DNA of 64,000 bases from Halomonas sp. GD1P12 (lineage in GTDB: Bacteria; Pseudomonadota; Gammaproteobacteria; Pseudomonadales; Halomonadaceae). Position numbers and translations under genes: made by a program. The stretch covers positions 2,480,001 to 2,544,000 of the forward strand of contig NZ_CP107007.1 of assembly GCF_025725645.1 (NCBI RefSeq), read 5' to 3'. How positions within the stretch are numbered: position 1 is the first letter of the stretch; every line of letters starts with the position of its first letter. This document shows positions 52,184-62,083 of the stretch, piece after piece. Below the pieces are notes generated by a model. It did no database searches. It was not told the DNA's origin and worked only from the letters and a program-made list of their open reading frames with translations.

Positions 52184-52798
52184 ATGCTGGGAATCATCCT
52201 GTATGGACTGGGCGTCATGTACACGCCCGGGCCCGTGAATCTGCTCGGCCTGAACGTAGGCATTAACGGCCAAGCCAAACGCTCCGTCGGCTTTTGTCTG
52301 GGCGTGGGCAGCGCGATGCTGTTCTATCTACTGGTGCTGGGCTTTGCCGGAGCGGCGTGGATCGGCGGCCAGGCACTGGTGGTGCTCAGCGCACTGGGCT
52401 GCGGTTATATTCTCTACCTCGCCTACAAGATCGCTCGCGCCAGCGCAGAGCTCGAAACCGATGGCGCGCCCACACGGGTTTTCAACTTTCGCGATGGGCT
52501 GGTGATGCAGCTTCTCAATCCCAAAGCGCCGGTAGCAGTGCTGCCCATCGTCACGCTGCAGTTCCCCGCAGCGGATATTCATGGAACGAGCCTGGTCCTC
52601 TGGGCAGTTGGCCTTGGCCTGCTCGCCGCTGGTGCCCCGGGCAGCTACATGGCGCTGGGCGGTTTGCTTGGCCAGGGTGTTACGAACCCTGGCTGGGTGA
52701 AGCGCTTCAACGTGATAATGGCGCTGCTGCTGACCGGCGTGGCGCTGTCGATCGGCTTTGAACACGTGTGGGTGCCGCTTGCCAGCGCGGCGGATTAG
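52184..52798 (+). CDS. LysE-family amino acid exporter
   Basis: A 204-residue membrane protein with about six helices of the LysE/RhtB type. The start GLGVMYTPGPVNLLGLNVGINGQ carries the conserved proline-glycine-proline, and the later NFRDGLVMQLLNPKAPV is the typical LysE loop. It should export an amino acid or analogue. It follows the AraC gene by 21 bases, with CCGAGG as ribosome site, so both form a transcriptional unit. Its stop lies 10 bases from the converging HTH gene. Confidence 0.92.
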   Translation: MLGIILYGLGVMYTPGPVNLLGLNVGINGQAKRSVGFCLGVGSAMLFYLLVLGFAGAAWIGGQALVVLSALGCGYILYLAYKIARASAELETDGAPTRVFNFRDGLVMQLLNPKAPVAVLPIVTLQFPAADIHGTSLVLWAVGLGLLAAGAPGSYMALGGLLGQGVTNPGWVKRFNVIMALLLTGVALSIGFEHVWVPLASAAD

Positions 52799-52808
52799 GC
52801 CGATCAGA

Positions 52809-53276
52809 TCATAGCTTTCTACCCAGTCGTTTTTCGACCTGCTTTCGCTCCCACTCGGGCCCGAAGAAGTTCAGCACCTCAAAAGCGGTCAGGCCATGAC
52901 TGATGATGCCGATCCCCCAGCCCATGGCCGGCCACCACGCCCACATGTAGCCCGAGCCGGTCATAAAGTTGATGATAAACAATAGCGAGATGATCAGTGT
53001 GTAAGAGATGAGATGCGCATAGAAATCCTTGATCGCTTTGACCTTCTCGATCACGGCCTTCTCATCGTCGGTGATGTTGATGTCGCTGTTCATGTCAGGA
53101 GCCCCTTCAAGGTCCGAAACGTCGATTTCGAAGACAGCGGCCAGGGATTTGAGCGACTCAAGGCCAGGCTTTTGACCGCCCTCGATTCGCTGCACGGTTC
53201 TCACGCTCAATCCACTGAATTGAGACAGCTGATCCTGCGACCAGCCTCGTTGCAACCTGAGCTTCTTGACGATCAT
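52809..53276 (-). CDS. XRE helix-turn-helix protein with C-terminal 2TM domain
   Basis: A 155-residue fusion. Residues 3-60 are a Cro/C1-type helix-turn-helix (KLRLQRGWSQDQLSQFSGLSVRTVQRIEGG). Residues about 85-150 form the 2TM domain: two hydrophobic helices (AHLISYTLIISLLFIINFMT and MWAWWPAMGWGIGIISHGL) followed by a charged tail (FGPEWERKQVEKRLGRKL). It is a membrane-bound DNA-binding protein by prediction; target unknown. The ATG at 53276. Confidence 0.88.
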   Translation of the reverse strand: MIVKKLRLQRGWSQDQLSQFSGLSVRTVQRIEGGQKPGLESLKSLAAVFEIDVSDLEGAPDMNSDINITDDEKAVIEKVKAIKDFYAHLISYTLIISLLFIINFMTGSGYMWAWWPAMGWGIGIISHGLTAFEVLNFFGPEWERKQVEKRLGRKL

Positions 53277-53463
53277 CGTTGACTCCCTCCCCCGCTGTTC
53301 CAGACATCATCATTCAGTCCCGACACCGCAAAAATCAACGTCACGAACACGTCAGCAGCCCGACACTTATTTATTTTCAGCAACTTGAGTACGACCAAAC
53401 CCGACTCCAGTCTCTCACCCTCAGCACCGGAACGTGTCTTGCACGAAAGCAATTCATGCCCCG

Positions 53464-53928
53464 TTAAACGGCCCGATGCAAAAGCAAACCGAGCGCACGG
53501 TTCACTTCATCATAGATGGTGGCGCAGTGACTGGCGCTCGGTCCAGCAACATTCAGGATGGCTAGATCGAACTCACGCACGAAGTCGGCCAGAAGTGCGG
53601 CGGCGACATTTGTGCTCACCACGTCGATATCGATCAGCTTGTAGGGCTTGGCCTGGCGAATACAGAACAGCACGGTAGCCTCGGTGCCGCCGCGCGGGTA
53701 AGCGCTATAGAAAATGGCGGTGCCGTCGGCGTCCTGCACATTGCGTTTGGTGCGCTGACGATAGCCGCCGCCGATCTCGTCAAGCGTGTAAACAGGGTCA
53801 AGCGGCCCATCCTCGGCCACCCGCCCCACCGGGCAGGCGCCGCCGATCGGAAAACCCGCGGCGAGCGCGGCATCGAGGGCTGCCCGGTCGGCGCCGGTCT
53901 GGCCGCCGCTGATGATTTTTTGTAACAT
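53464..53928 (-). CDS. putative molybdenum carrier / DprA-like Rossmann protein
   Basis: A 154-residue protein of the putative molybdenum carrier family. It opens with IISGGQTGADRAALDAALAAGFPIGGACP, the shared loop of the YpsA/DprA/MCP group, and has TAIFYSAYPRGGTEATVLF and a later conserved region. Members of the group bind a nucleotide or a molybdate ligand. The biological role is uncertain. The start is ATG 53928; the longer frame to 54012 is unlikely. Confidence 0.8.
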   Translation of the reverse strand: MLQKIISGGQTGADRAALDAALAAGFPIGGACPVGRVAEDGPLDPVYTLDEIGGGYRQRTKRNVQDADGTAIFYSAYPRGGTEATVLFCIRQAKPYKLIDIDVVSTNVAAALLADFVREFDLAILNVAGPSASHCATIYDEVNRALGLLLHRAV

Positions 53929-54048
53929 CTGTCGTGATTTACCTTGAGCCCAATACCGGGACCTAAGTACTCGGCAAACCGGAGGGCTTATCATCGGTTT
54001 GTTGTTAAGCAATGTCTTGAAGTAAGACTTTATACTTTTTCGATCATT

Positions 54049-54942
54049 TCAATTCGCACCCAACAAGCGGCTTTCGGCAATTTCGATCAACTTCTGAACG
54101 GCGGATAATCCCGAGTTACGGCGCCAGACCAACATCAATGACAGTTTCATGTCGAGATCGCTGATACGGTGGCTAACCACACCTTCAGGCGCACCTGCCA
54201 TGGTCATGGCAGGTAAGACCGTGCAGCCCATGCCGGCAGCCACCAAACAAAGCATCGTTGCATTATCAGTGCCCTCTTGCACCACGTGCGGGGTAAAATT
54301 GGCGCGTTGAAAGGCATGTATCAACTTGTCGTGGTAAGCCGGTGTTGCACTTCTATCGAACCAGATGAACTCCTCATTATTGAGCTCGCTAAGCTTTTTA
54401 GGTGGGTGTTTGGCCAAACGCGAGGTTGCGCTAGTCACGAGCACTAGATGATCCTCGTAAAGACAATAGCTGCATAGATTCTCGTCGTCGGGGGGAAAAT
54501 AAAGAATCCCCGCATCCAGCTCTTCTCGACGTATCGCCTCAACTTGGGGTGCGGACAGCAGTGAATTGACTTTCAATGAAACTTGGGGATAGCGCTCGCG
54601 AAAACAGTTCAATAACCCCGTGATCTGCGGCACCCAGAGATGCATGACCGTCACGCCTAGATGCAACCGTCCTAATTGGCCATCCGCGATTCGCTGCGCA
54701 TTACGTTTCGCCTGCTCGAACTCGACTAACAGCTTGCGTGTATCGCGATAAAACGCCCGACCAGCCATCGTCAAGCGAACCCCTGTACGCGACCGGGTTA
54801 ATAATATTGTACCCACCTCGTCTTCCAGCAACTGTAGTTGGCGGGTCAAGGCGGGCTGCGCCAATGGAATACGCTTTGCAGCTGCGGTAATCGACCCTTC
54901 TTCCACGACCCATTGAAAATAGCTCAAGCGCTTGAAGTCCAT
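54049..54942 (-). CDS. LysR-family transcriptional regulator
   Basis: A 297-residue LysR regulator: helix-turn-helix 2-61 (VVEEGSITAAAKRIPLAQPALTRQLQLLEDEVG) and effector domain. The GQLGRLHLGV hinge fits the CbbR/CatR-like group. It is divergent from the M20 amidohydrolase, with a 136-base gap, and so probably controls the amidohydrolase-DUF3311-SSS genes. The gap and this gene are more AT-rich than the core, but less than the cassette at 41 kb. Confidence 0.9.
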   Translation of the reverse strand: MDFKRLSYFQWVVEEGSITAAAKRIPLAQPALTRQLQLLEDEVGTILLTRSRTGVRLTMAGRAFYRDTRKLLVEFEQAKRNAQRIADGQLGRLHLGVTVMHLWVPQITGLLNCFRERYPQVSLKVNSLLSAPQVEAIRREELDAGILYFPPDDENLCSYCLYEDHLVLVTSATSRLAKHPPKKLSELNNEEFIWFDRSATPAYHDKLIHAFQRANFTPHVVQEGTDNATMLCLVAAGMGCTVLPAMTMAGAPEGVVSHRISDLDMKLSLMLVWRRNSGLSAVQKLIEIAESRLLGAN

Positions 54943-55034
54943 CTCGTCCTCGCTGACATTCTACTTTTTGTTGGTCGGCCATCTAATGACAGCATGGAAA
55001 AGCATAAAAAAAACGATTTTCTCTATATGAGTTA

Positions 55035-55054
55035 ACACTTCAAGATAAAAGTGT
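55035..55054. promoter_or_regulatory. candidate LysR operator before the M20 gene
   Basis: ACACTT (55035-55040), 8 bases, AAGTGT (55049-55054): a perfect half-site dyad with a T-N-A arrangement suited to a LysR dimer, 25 bases before the amidohydrolase start. Based on symmetry and position only. Confidence 0.4.
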
Positions 55055-55078
55055 CATCCACAACAATGCGTATACATC

Positions 55079-56275
55079 ATGACAAACTTCATTGACTCGG
55101 CATTTTTTGAAAAGCACCACCTCGAACTCACCCTCCTGCGACAAGAACTTCATCGCTACCCTGAGCTTGGTTTTCAGGAACACGAAACGGCCAAACGTAT
55201 TGCTGCCGAGCTGGAGCGCCTGGGCTTGCCTTTTGAAAGGGGTATCGGAAAAACGGGCATCGTCGCAACGGTGGCGGGCGCTCAGCCCGACAATGGCCGA
55301 CGGATTGGATTGCGCGCGGATATCGATGCGCTTCCCATTAAGGAGCTCAATGAGCACGAGTATGTCTCCCAGTCCCCGGGGCGTATGCATGCGTGCGGTC
55401 ATGATGGACATACCACCATGCTGTTAGGCGTGGCACGTTATCTAGCCGAGCATCGCGATTTTGCCGGCACTCTTTACCTCGTTTTCCAACCCGCCGAAGA
55501 GGGCCTGGGCGGCGGTCGAGAGATGGTCAAAGAGGGCTTGTTTGATCGCTTTCCCATGCAGGCTATTTACGCCCTGCACAACTGGCCTACGCTCCCGGTG
55601 GGCCAGGTAGCCGTTCGTACGGGGGCAATTATGGCAGCCACTGACCGTCTCGATATCACCGTGCGAGGGAAAGGCGGCCACGGCGGCGTCAACCCGCATT
55701 TATCGATCGACCCAGTCCGCACGGCGGCTTCGCTGATCCAAAGCCTGCATTCGGTCGTCTCACGAGAAATCGATCCGCTCTCCCCCGCGGCGGTAAGCCT
55801 TTGCGGGCTACAGGGCGGCGATCTGGATGGTTTCGCCGTTATCCCCGATGAAGTGCGTATCAGCGGTACCGCGCGAAGCCTCGATGAGGTGACACATGGC
55901 CGGCTCGAGAACGCAGTGCGACGTATCTGTGAAGGCACCGCCGCCACTTATAACTGCGAAATCGAACTCGATTACCAGCGTATTTTTCCTGCCACCATCA
56001 ACACCGCCGCGGAAGTGCTGCATGTCGAGCAGTGCGTCGTCGATACCTTGGGTGAGCCGGCGCTGATCAGAGATACCGACCCGAGTCTGGGAGGCGAAGA
56101 TTTTTCCTTCATGCTTGAGAAATGCCCTGGGGCTTATTTCTTTCTAGGCACCTCGAAAGATGGCAACGACTATCCGCTTCATAATGCGCGGTATGACTTC
56201 AATGACGCCATTATCCCAACCGGCTGTCGGCTGCTGGTCAACATTGGCTTGAGCGCACTGTCAGCGTCTAACTAA
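55079..56275 (+). CDS. M20-family metal-dependent amidohydrolase
   Basis: A 398-residue amidohydrolase of the M20D group (hippurate or N-acyl amino acid hydrolases). Metal residues are in HACGHDGHT (C and H), VFQPAEEGLGG (E pair), ALHNWP and the C-terminal LGGEDFSFM. The dimerisation domain is about 185-290. It would hydrolyse an N-acyl amino acid or a similar amide. No clear ribosome site is seen before the ATG at 55079 (ACATC), so translation may be weak or leaderless. It is followed by a small DUF3311 gene and an SSS transporter gene on the same strand. Confidence 0.9.
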   Translation: MTNFIDSAFFEKHHLELTLLRQELHRYPELGFQEHETAKRIAAELERLGLPFERGIGKTGIVATVAGAQPDNGRRIGLRADIDALPIKELNEHEYVSQSPGRMHACGHDGHTTMLLGVARYLAEHRDFAGTLYLVFQPAEEGLGGGREMVKEGLFDRFPMQAIYALHNWPTLPVGQVAVRTGAIMAATDRLDITVRGKGGHGGVNPHLSIDPVRTAASLIQSLHSVVSREIDPLSPAAVSLCGLQGGDLDGFAVIPDEVRISGTARSLDEVTHGRLENAVRRICEGTAATYNCEIELDYQRIFPATINTAAEVLHVEQCVVDTLGEPALIRDTDPSLGGEDFSFMLEKCPGAYFFLGTSKDGNDYPLHNARYDFNDAIIPTGCRLLVNIGLSALSASN

Positions 56276-56315
56276 ACGCTTTCCTTGATTACAACCCTAA
56301 AAAAGAGGATGTCGC

Positions 56316-56540
56316 ATGAACTATCATCCCAAGCTGCCCCCCCGCTGGACACTCATCTACTTCTCTATCTGTACCCTGGCCATGGTCTGGCCAGGCGCTT
56401 TAATCGCCAATCGAATCGAGCCGTTCGTGCTGGGTCTGCCGTTTTTTATATTCTGGTATGTGGCTTGGGTGTTTGCGCTCTTCGTGGGATTTGCGCTCGC
56501 TTACCAAAGTGACAAGACAGAGGAGACGCACGATGAGTGA
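56316..56540 (+). CDS. DUF3311 small membrane protein
   Basis: A 74-residue protein with two hydrophobic helices (about 12-35 and 40-62) and a charged end. DUF3311 proteins are typically encoded just before SSS-type symporters and are thought to be a partner subunit. The ATG at 56316 has AAGAGGA. It overlaps the symporter start by 8 bases. Confidence 0.88.
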   Translation: MNYHPKLPPRWTLIYFSICTLAMVWPGALIANRIEPFVLGLPFFIFWYVAWVFALFVGFALAYQSDKTEETHDE

Positions 56541-58005
56541 TCCGCTGATCATCACCGGCATTACTATTGCCTATCTGGCCATCGTTCTGACTGTCGGTCT
56601 TCGGGCACGACACAACCAGAGCTCATCGCTGGAAAGCTACGTGACCGGTGGCCGCCATATGGGCTTGCTGGTCCTCTTCTTCATTCTGGGAGCCGAGGTA
56701 TTCTCCGCCTTTGCCTTTCTCGGTGGTCCCGGATGGGCCTATAGCCGAGGCGCCCCTGCTTTATACATCATTGCCTATATCACGCTCTCCGTCGTCGTAT
56801 GGTGGTTCATGGCCCCCTACATATCGCGCCTTGGGCGGTCGCATGGCTACCTGACCCAGGCCGAACTACTTTCCGCCTGCTACCCGACCCGCAACAACTT
56901 TCTGGGGCTTTTCATTGGCGTCATTAGCGTACTTGCCATGATCCCTTACATGACGATCCAGATCGCTGGCGCCGGCCTGTTATTCGAGGCGGCGACCTCG
57001 GGCACCATCCCTTTCTGGCTGGGCAGTCTTCTCGCCTGCGGCGTGGTCACGGCATATGTCTACGCCAGTGGCTTGCAAGGCATCGGCTGGACCAACCTTC
57101 TGCAAGGCATCATGATGGTCGCCGTGGCGTGGTTTTTGGGGCTGGCCACCGCCGACCAGCTCTTTGGCGGGATCGGCGAGATGTTCCGCGAGCTTCAGCG
57201 CGAAGCCCCGGAATACCTGACGATGCCCGGTGCCACCGGCATGGGCTGGGGGGCGTTTTCTACCGCCATTCTGGTCAGCGCGCTGGGCTGTGTGATGTGG
57301 CCACACATCTTCATGAAGTTCTACAGCGCCAAGAGCGAGCGAACGCTGAAACGCGTTTTCGTGCTCTATCCTCTCTATAGCTACCTGCTGATACCGCTGC
57401 TGATCATCGGCTTCGCCGGGGTATTGCTGATAGACACACCGCTCGATTCCGCCGACCGCGTTTTGCTGACCATCGTGGTCGAGATCGCGGATTTCCCGGC
57501 TTGGCTGGTGGGGCTTGCCCTTTCCGGCGCATTGGCGGCGGCCATGTCGACAGCAGCCAACCTCGCGCATACCTCGGCGACCATATTGGTTCGCGACGTG
57601 GGTCAGCATCTTCCTTCACTGCGCGGCATGTCGGATCAAAAGTCACTCAAGCTGACCCGCTACGGCGTCGTGCTGCTCTCTTTTCTGGCTTACCTGCTGG
57701 CACTGGCCAATCCAGGGTCGTTGGTGAGCCTGCTGCTGGGGGCTTACGGCATCATCGTTCAACTGCTGCCGATGCTGATAGGCGCGCTTTTCTGGCGACG
57801 CGCTTCCAAGGCTGGCGCGCTTGCGGGCTTGGCGGTTGGCGCCTTCATTACCCTGCTGCTCGAATTCGGTATTGACGCGCCCTTCGGCTGGCATGCCGGG
57901 TTCTGCGGTCTGCTCGTCAATAGCATCGTATTCATTGCGGCCAGCATGGCCACGGCAAGTACCTCGCAGCACTCGCCCGCTCAAGCGTTGAGCGAGACAA
58001 GATAG
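56533..58005 (+). CDS. sodium:solute symporter (SSS family)
   Basis: A 490-residue, about 13-helix symporter. LeuT-fold marks are LESYVTGGRHMGLLVLFFILGAEVFSAFAFLGGPGWAYSRG near helices 1-2 and AAAMSTAANLAHTSATILVRDV, the family sodium-site helix. Related to monocarboxylate or pantothenate-type carriers. Its substrate is probably the acylated compound acted on by the amidohydrolase, or its product. The ATG at 56533 overlaps the DUF3311 gene by 8 bases. A hairpin terminator follows 41 bases after the stop. Confidence 0.9.
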   Translation: MSDPLIITGITIAYLAIVLTVGLRARHNQSSSLESYVTGGRHMGLLVLFFILGAEVFSAFAFLGGPGWAYSRGAPALYIIAYITLSVVVWWFMAPYISRLGRSHGYLTQAELLSACYPTRNNFLGLFIGVISVLAMIPYMTIQIAGAGLLFEAATSGTIPFWLGSLLACGVVTAYVYASGLQGIGWTNLLQGIMMVAVAWFLGLATADQLFGGIGEMFRELQREAPEYLTMPGATGMGWGAFSTAILVSALGCVMWPHIFMKFYSAKSERTLKRVFVLYPLYSYLLIPLLIIGFAGVLLIDTPLDSADRVLLTIVVEIADFPAWLVGLALSGALAAAMSTAANLAHTSATILVRDVGQHLPSLRGMSDQKSLKLTRYGVVLLSFLAYLLALANPGSLVSLLLGAYGIIVQLLPMLIGALFWRRASKAGALAGLAVGAFITLLLEFGIDAPFGWHAGFCGLLVNSIVFIAASMATASTSQHSPAQALSETR

Positions 58006-58046
58006 CTCTACCCACCTCCCAAGGCATTCTCTAATGCCAGACACAT

Positions 58047-58081
58047 CGCAGGCCGGTAGTGAACGCCACTACCGGCCTGCG
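58047..58081 (+). terminator. hairpin terminator of the amidohydrolase-symporter operon
   Basis: A perfect 15-bp stem (58047-58061 with 58067-58081), loop AACGC, followed by a pyrimidine-rich run without a strict T tract. Confidence 0.7.
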
Positions 58082-58234
58082 GCTTCTACTCTCTATGATT
58101 TCATAAATTGACTTCTACAGACACGCACCCGGCTTTTGTCGATTCTTTAAAAATTGCCAGAATTTTTCAGGTCATGAAGCAGGAAATTTCCTCTAAGCTG
58201 TTTCACGATATGCTCGAACAAGAGGGGAACACAC

Positions 58235-58969
58235 ATGAACACACAGAAAGTGGCGCTGATCACTGGCGGCTCGCGCGGTATCGGCGCAAGCATTGCCCAA
58301 AAGCTCGCCAATGGCGGCTTCACGGTGATCGTCAATTACGCAAACAGCTTTGATGAAGCGGCGAAGGTGGTCGAGGAGATCGAGCGCCAGGGCGGCAGCG
58401 CCAAGGCATTTCAGGCGGATGTGGCTAACGCGGACGCGGTGCGCCAGCTCTTCGACGAGATCGAAGCGCAGTACGGCCGGCTCGACGTGCTGGTCAATAG
58501 CGCCGGGATCCTGAAGCTCGCGCCGCTCGTTGAGTGCGACGATGCGCTTATCGACGCCCACATCGATATCAATCTGAAAGGCTCTATCTACACCATGCGC
58601 GAGGCGGCCAAACGCCTGCAAAGCGGCGGGCGCATCATTAACCTTTCGACCAGCGTGGTGGGGCTCAAGCTCGAGAACTACAGCGTGTACGCGGCGACCA
58701 AAGCGGCGATGGAAACCCTGGGGGCGATTCTCTGCAAGGAGCTTCGCGGACGCGAGATCACCGTCAACAGTGTCGCCCCCGGCCCGACCGCCACGAAGCT
58801 CTTTTTCGACGGCAAGTCCGACGAGTTGATCGACAAACTCGCCAAAATGCCGCCGCTGGAACGTCTGGCCGAGCCCGAGGACATCGCAAGCGTGGTGGCG
58901 TTTCTCGCCTCGCCCGCCGGCGGCTGGATCAACGGGCAGACGCTGCGCGCCAACGGCGGCATCGTTTAA
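58235..58969 (+). CDS. SDR-family oxidoreductase
   Basis: A 244-residue classical short-chain dehydrogenase: cofactor loop [13 protein letters not shown] (9-21), VNSAG, catalytic YSVYAATK and the C-terminal segment [15 protein letters not shown] typical of 3-oxoacyl reductase relatives. The cofactor preference is probably NADP(H) from the Arg after Ser in the loop. Substrate unknown. GAGGGGAA lies upstream of the ATG. Its stop overlaps trpA's stop by 4 bases on the opposite strand. Confidence 0.9.
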   Translation: MNTQKVALITGGSRGIGASIAQKLANGGFTVIVNYANSFDEAAKVVEEIERQGGSAKAFQADVANADAVRQLFDEIEAQYGRLDVLVNSAGILKLAPLVECDDALIDAHIDINLKGSIYTMREAAKRLQSGGRIINLSTSVVGLKLENYSVYAATKAAMETLGAILCKELRGREITVNSVAPGPTATKLFFDGKSDELIDKLAKMPPLERLAEPEDIASVVAFLASPAGGWINGQTLRANGGIV

Positions 58970-59817
58970 CTCACGGTCTCTTCTTCGCGGCAGCGGCGAA
59001 CGCTATCTGCCAGCTCGCGCGCCAGCCCATGTACGCCTTCGACGGCTTCGTCACCGGTCGTGGCGTGCTCGATGCGCTCGACCAGCGCCGAACCAACCAC
59101 CACGGCATCGCTGAAGCGGCCGATAGACGCGGCTTGTTCCGGCGTCCGAATACCAAACCCTACGCCGACCGGGAGCTGCGTATGGCGTTTCAGGTCAACG
59201 ACCGCGCGCTCGATACTTTCCGGCGTGGCCGCACCGACGCCGGTCACGCCGGCGACCGAGACGTAGTAGATGAACCCGGAGGCGCGCTCGAGCACCTGCG
59301 GCAGGCGCCTAGCATCGGTGGTGGGCGTGGCCAGGCGGATGAAGTCGATACCGTGGCGGGCGGCGGGCGTGCAGAGCTCGTCGTCGTGCTCCGGCGGCAG
59401 GTCCACCACGATCAGCCCGTCCACGCCGGCCTCACGCGCGTCTTCCAGAAAGCGCTCGACGCCGTAGCAGTAGATCGGGTTGTAGTAGCCCATCAGCACG
59501 ATCGGCGTGTGCTGATTCTTCTCGCGAAAGCGCTTCACCATCGCCAGCGTTTTGGCCTGGGTCTGGCCCGCGTCCAGCGCGCGCAGCGCCGCTTTCTGAA
59601 TCGCCGGGCCGTCGGCCATCGGGTCGCTGAAGGGCATGCCCAGCTCGATGATGTCCACGCCCGCGTCGGGCAGCCCGTCGAGCAGGCGTTGCGAGGTCTC
59701 CGGGTTCGGGTCGCCGGCAGTCAGAAAGCTTACCAGCGCCGGGCGATTCTGCGCTTTCAGCGCGGCGAAGCAGCGCTCAATACGTTGGGTGCCGACGGTC
59801 GAGTTGGCCTGGCTCAT
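58966..59817 (-). CDS. trpA: tryptophan synthase alpha subunit
   Basis: A 283-residue TIM-barrel protein that cleaves indole-3-glycerol phosphate. Catalytic E in [17 protein letters not shown] and D in [13 protein letters not shown]; the phosphate-binding [12 protein letters not shown] is present. Its ATG overlaps the trpB stop (TAATG), so translation is coupled. Confidence 0.96.
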   Translation of the reverse strand: MSQANSTVGTQRIERCFAALKAQNRPALVSFLTAGDPNPETSQRLLDGLPDAGVDIIELGMPFSDPMADGPAIQKAALRALDAGQTQAKTLAMVKRFREKNQHTPIVLMGYYNPIYCYGVERFLEDAREAGVDGLIVVDLPPEHDDELCTPAARHGIDFIRLATPTTDARRLPQVLERASGFIYYVSVAGVTGVGAATPESIERAVVDLKRHTQLPVGVGFGIRTPEQAASIGRFSDAVVVGSALVERIEHATTGDEAVEGVHGLARELADSVRRCREEETVS

Positions 59818-61043
59818 TAGAACTTGTCTCCTAGCGTGTCTTTGAGATGGTGAGCAACGCTCATCATGTCCTTGTCGCCGCGCCCGCTCAGATTGACCAC
59901 CATCAGGTGATCTCGGGGTAACGTGGGCGCGCGCTTGGCGACGTCGGCCAGGGCGTGGGCGGTTTCGAGCGCCGGAATGATGCCCTCTTCGCGACAGCAG
60001 ATCTGAAACGCCTCGAGCGCCTCGTCGTCGGTGGCCGAGACGTACTCGACGCGGCCCTGCTCGTGAAGCCAGGCGTGCTCGGGGCCGATGCCCGGGTAGT
60101 CGAGCCCCGCCGAGATCGAATGAGCGTCGATGATCTGGCCATCCTCGCTTTGCAGCAAGAAAGTGCGGTTGCCGTGGAGCACGCCGGGGGTGCCGCCGTT
60201 CAGGCTCGCCGCGTGCTGCCCCGTTGCCACGCCCTTGCCGCCGGCTTCGACGCCGATCATCTGCACGCTTTCATCGGCAAGGAACGGGTGGAAAAGCCCC
60301 ATGGCGTTGGAACCGCCGCCGATGCAGGCGACGAGCGAATCCGGCAGGCGCCCCTCTTTCTCCTGCATCTGGCGGCGGGTTTCATGGCCAATCACCGCCT
60401 GGAAGTCGCGCACCATGGCGGGGTACGGGTGGGGGCCGGCCACGGTGCCGATGATGTAGAAGGTGTCGTCGACATTGGTCACCCAGTCGCGCAGCGCTTC
60501 GTTCATGGCGTCCTTGAGCGTGCCGGTGCCCGACGTCACGGGCACCACCTTGGCGCCTAAAAGCTTCATGCGAAACACGTTGGGCTGCTGGCGCTCGATG
60601 TCGGTGGTGCCCATGTAGATCACGCATTCGAGGCCGAAGCGCGCCGCCACCGTGGCCGTGGCCACGCCGTGCATGCCCGCGCCGGTTTCGGCAATGATGC
60701 GCTTCTTGCCCATCTGCCTGGCGAGCAGCACCTGCCCGATGCAGTTGTTGATCTTGTGCGCGCCGGTGTGATTGAGCTCTTCGCGCTTCAAGTAGATTTT
60801 CGCGCCGCCGAAGTGCTCGGTCAGCCGCTCGGCAAAATAGAGCGGGCTTGGCCGACCCACGTAGTCGGTTTGAAAGTAGGCGAGCTTGCGCTGAAACTCG
60901 GGGTCCGCCTTGGCCGCGGCGTATTCATCGCGCAGCTCGTTGATCAGCGGCATCAGCGTTTCCGCCACGAAGCGCCCGCCGAAGCGGCCGAACATACCGT
61001 TGCCATCGGGCAAGGCGGTCGAAGGAGTAAAAGGCTGGTTCAT
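59817..61043 (-). CDS. trpB: tryptophan synthase beta subunit
   Basis: A 408-residue PLP enzyme that joins indole and serine. The PLP lysine is in [35 protein letters not shown] binds the phosphate. It forms the alpha2beta2 complex with TrpA. The ATG at 61043 opens [19 protein letters not shown]. It is divergent from the LysR gene trpI, as in Pseudomonas, so indoleglycerol phosphate induction is expected rather than attenuation. Confidence 0.96.
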   Translation of the reverse strand: MNQPFTPSTALPDGNGMFGRFGGRFVAETLMPLINELRDEYAAAKADPEFQRKLAYFQTDYVGRPSPLYFAERLTEHFGGAKIYLKREELNHTGAHKINNCIGQVLLARQMGKKRIIAETGAGMHGVATATVAARFGLECVIYMGTTDIERQQPNVFRMKLLGAKVVPVTSGTGTLKDAMNEALRDWVTNVDDTFYIIGTVAGPHPYPAMVRDFQAVIGHETRRQMQEKEGRLPDSLVACIGGGSNAMGLFHPFLADESVQMIGVEAGGKGVATGQHAASLNGGTPGVLHGNRTFLLQSEDGQIIDAHSISAGLDYPGIGPEHAWLHEQGRVEYVSATDDEALEAFQICCREEGIIPALETAHALADVAKRAPTLPRDHLMVVNLSGRGDKDMMSVAHHLKDTLGDKF

Positions 61044-61134
61044 CGCGACCTCGAAGGGCTGAAAAGACGTTGCCGGCTAAGGCGTTCATTGATGTCTTTA
61101 CGTTACCCGAGACGCGAGGGTCAAAAAATCGATA

Positions 61135-61149
61135 AGATAGCGGCTATCT
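61135..61149. promoter_or_regulatory. candidate TrpI operator
   Basis: The dyad AGATAG-CGG-CTATCT lies between divergent trpB and trpI, 34 bases before the trpI start. Placement and symmetry suit a LysR-type activator; no experimental site is known here. Confidence 0.45.
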
Positions 61150-61183
61150 GTGAGTTTTAATCAACTATCGAGAAGCCATCTTC

Positions 61184-62083
61184 ATGCAGAATAGCCTGCC
61201 CCCGCTGAGCGCGCTGCGTGCTTTTGAGGCCACCGCGCGGCTTGGCAGCGTAAGCGGCGCCGCCGGTGAGCTCAGCGTGACCCACGGTGCGGTCAGCCGC
61301 CAGCTCAAGACGCTGGACGAACATTTTGAGACGGCGCTGTTCGCCAAATCCGGCCGGCGCCTGGTGCTGACCCCGCACGGCGAAACGCTGCAGCGCGGCC
61401 TTGGCGAGGCCTTCGCACAGCTGCGCGATAGTTGCGCATCGCTCAAGCGTGAGGTAGAGGGCGCACCCTTTACCCTGGCCTGCCCCGGCAGCCTGTTGGC
61501 GCGCTGGTTGATTCCTCGGCTCGAACCGCTGCGCCGGGCGCTGCCCGAGCTCAACCTCCAAGTGGTAGTCAGCGACACCGAACAGCCCGGCGGCCAGCAG
61601 AGCGCCAGCGCCACCCTTGCGTTTCTGGAGCCGCCCTGGCCCGTTAGCGGCGAAGTAATCGAGCTGATGGCCGAGGAGATCTGCGCGGTGGCAAGCCCGG
61701 CACTTGCCGCGCGTCTTGACGCCAATGTACCGGCGTCGCTGTTCGAACAGACGCTTCTGACGACCGCCTCACGCCCGCAGGCGTGGCCGGCCTGGGCCCA
61801 CGGCCAGGGGCTCGATGAAAGCGCTCTCGACAAGGCGCTGGAACAAAGCCTGGGGTTCGACCACCTCTACTACCTGATGGAGGCCGCCGTGGCGGGGCTC
61901 GGGGTCGCGATCGCGCCCCGGCTGCTGGTGAAGGATGATCTGAAAAGCGGGCGGCTGGTCGCGCCCTGGGGAAGTATCGCCACCCCCGCCCGCCTCTGCC
62001 TGTGGCTACCCGACGAGCGCCGCACCGGCGCGGGAGAAAAGCTGGCGGCGTGGCTCGAACGGGCGCTTAAAGCATCAAATTAG
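61184..62083 (+). CDS. trpI: LysR regulator of trpBA
   Basis: A 299-residue LysR regulator of the GcvA/TrpI group (LPPLSALRAFEATARLGSVSGAAGELSVTHGAVSRQLKTLDE). It is divergent from trpBA, as is TrpI of Pseudomonas, which activates trpBA with indoleglycerol phosphate. The assignment rests on family and gene order. The ATG at 61184. The 3' end overlaps the converging mmuM by 9 bases. Confidence 0.85.
   Translation: MQNSLPPLSALRAFEATARLGSVSGAAGELSVTHGAVSRQLKTLDEHFETALFAKSGRRLVLTPHGETLQRGLGEAFAQLRDSCASLKREVEGAPFTLACPGSLLARWLIPRLEPLRRALPELNLQVVVSDTEQPGGQQSASATLAFLEPPWPVSGEVIELMAEEICAVASPALAARLDANVPASLFEQTLLTTASRPQAWPAWAHGQGLDESALDKALEQSLGFDHLYYLMEAAVAGLGVAIAPRLLVKDDLKSGRLVAPWGSIATPARLCLWLPDERRTGAGEKLAAWLERALKASN

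Noticed and set aside
61044-61183. trp attenuator or leader peptide before trpB
   Set aside because: No Trp-rich leader frame or alternative hairpins are seen; the divergent LysR gene explains regulation better.
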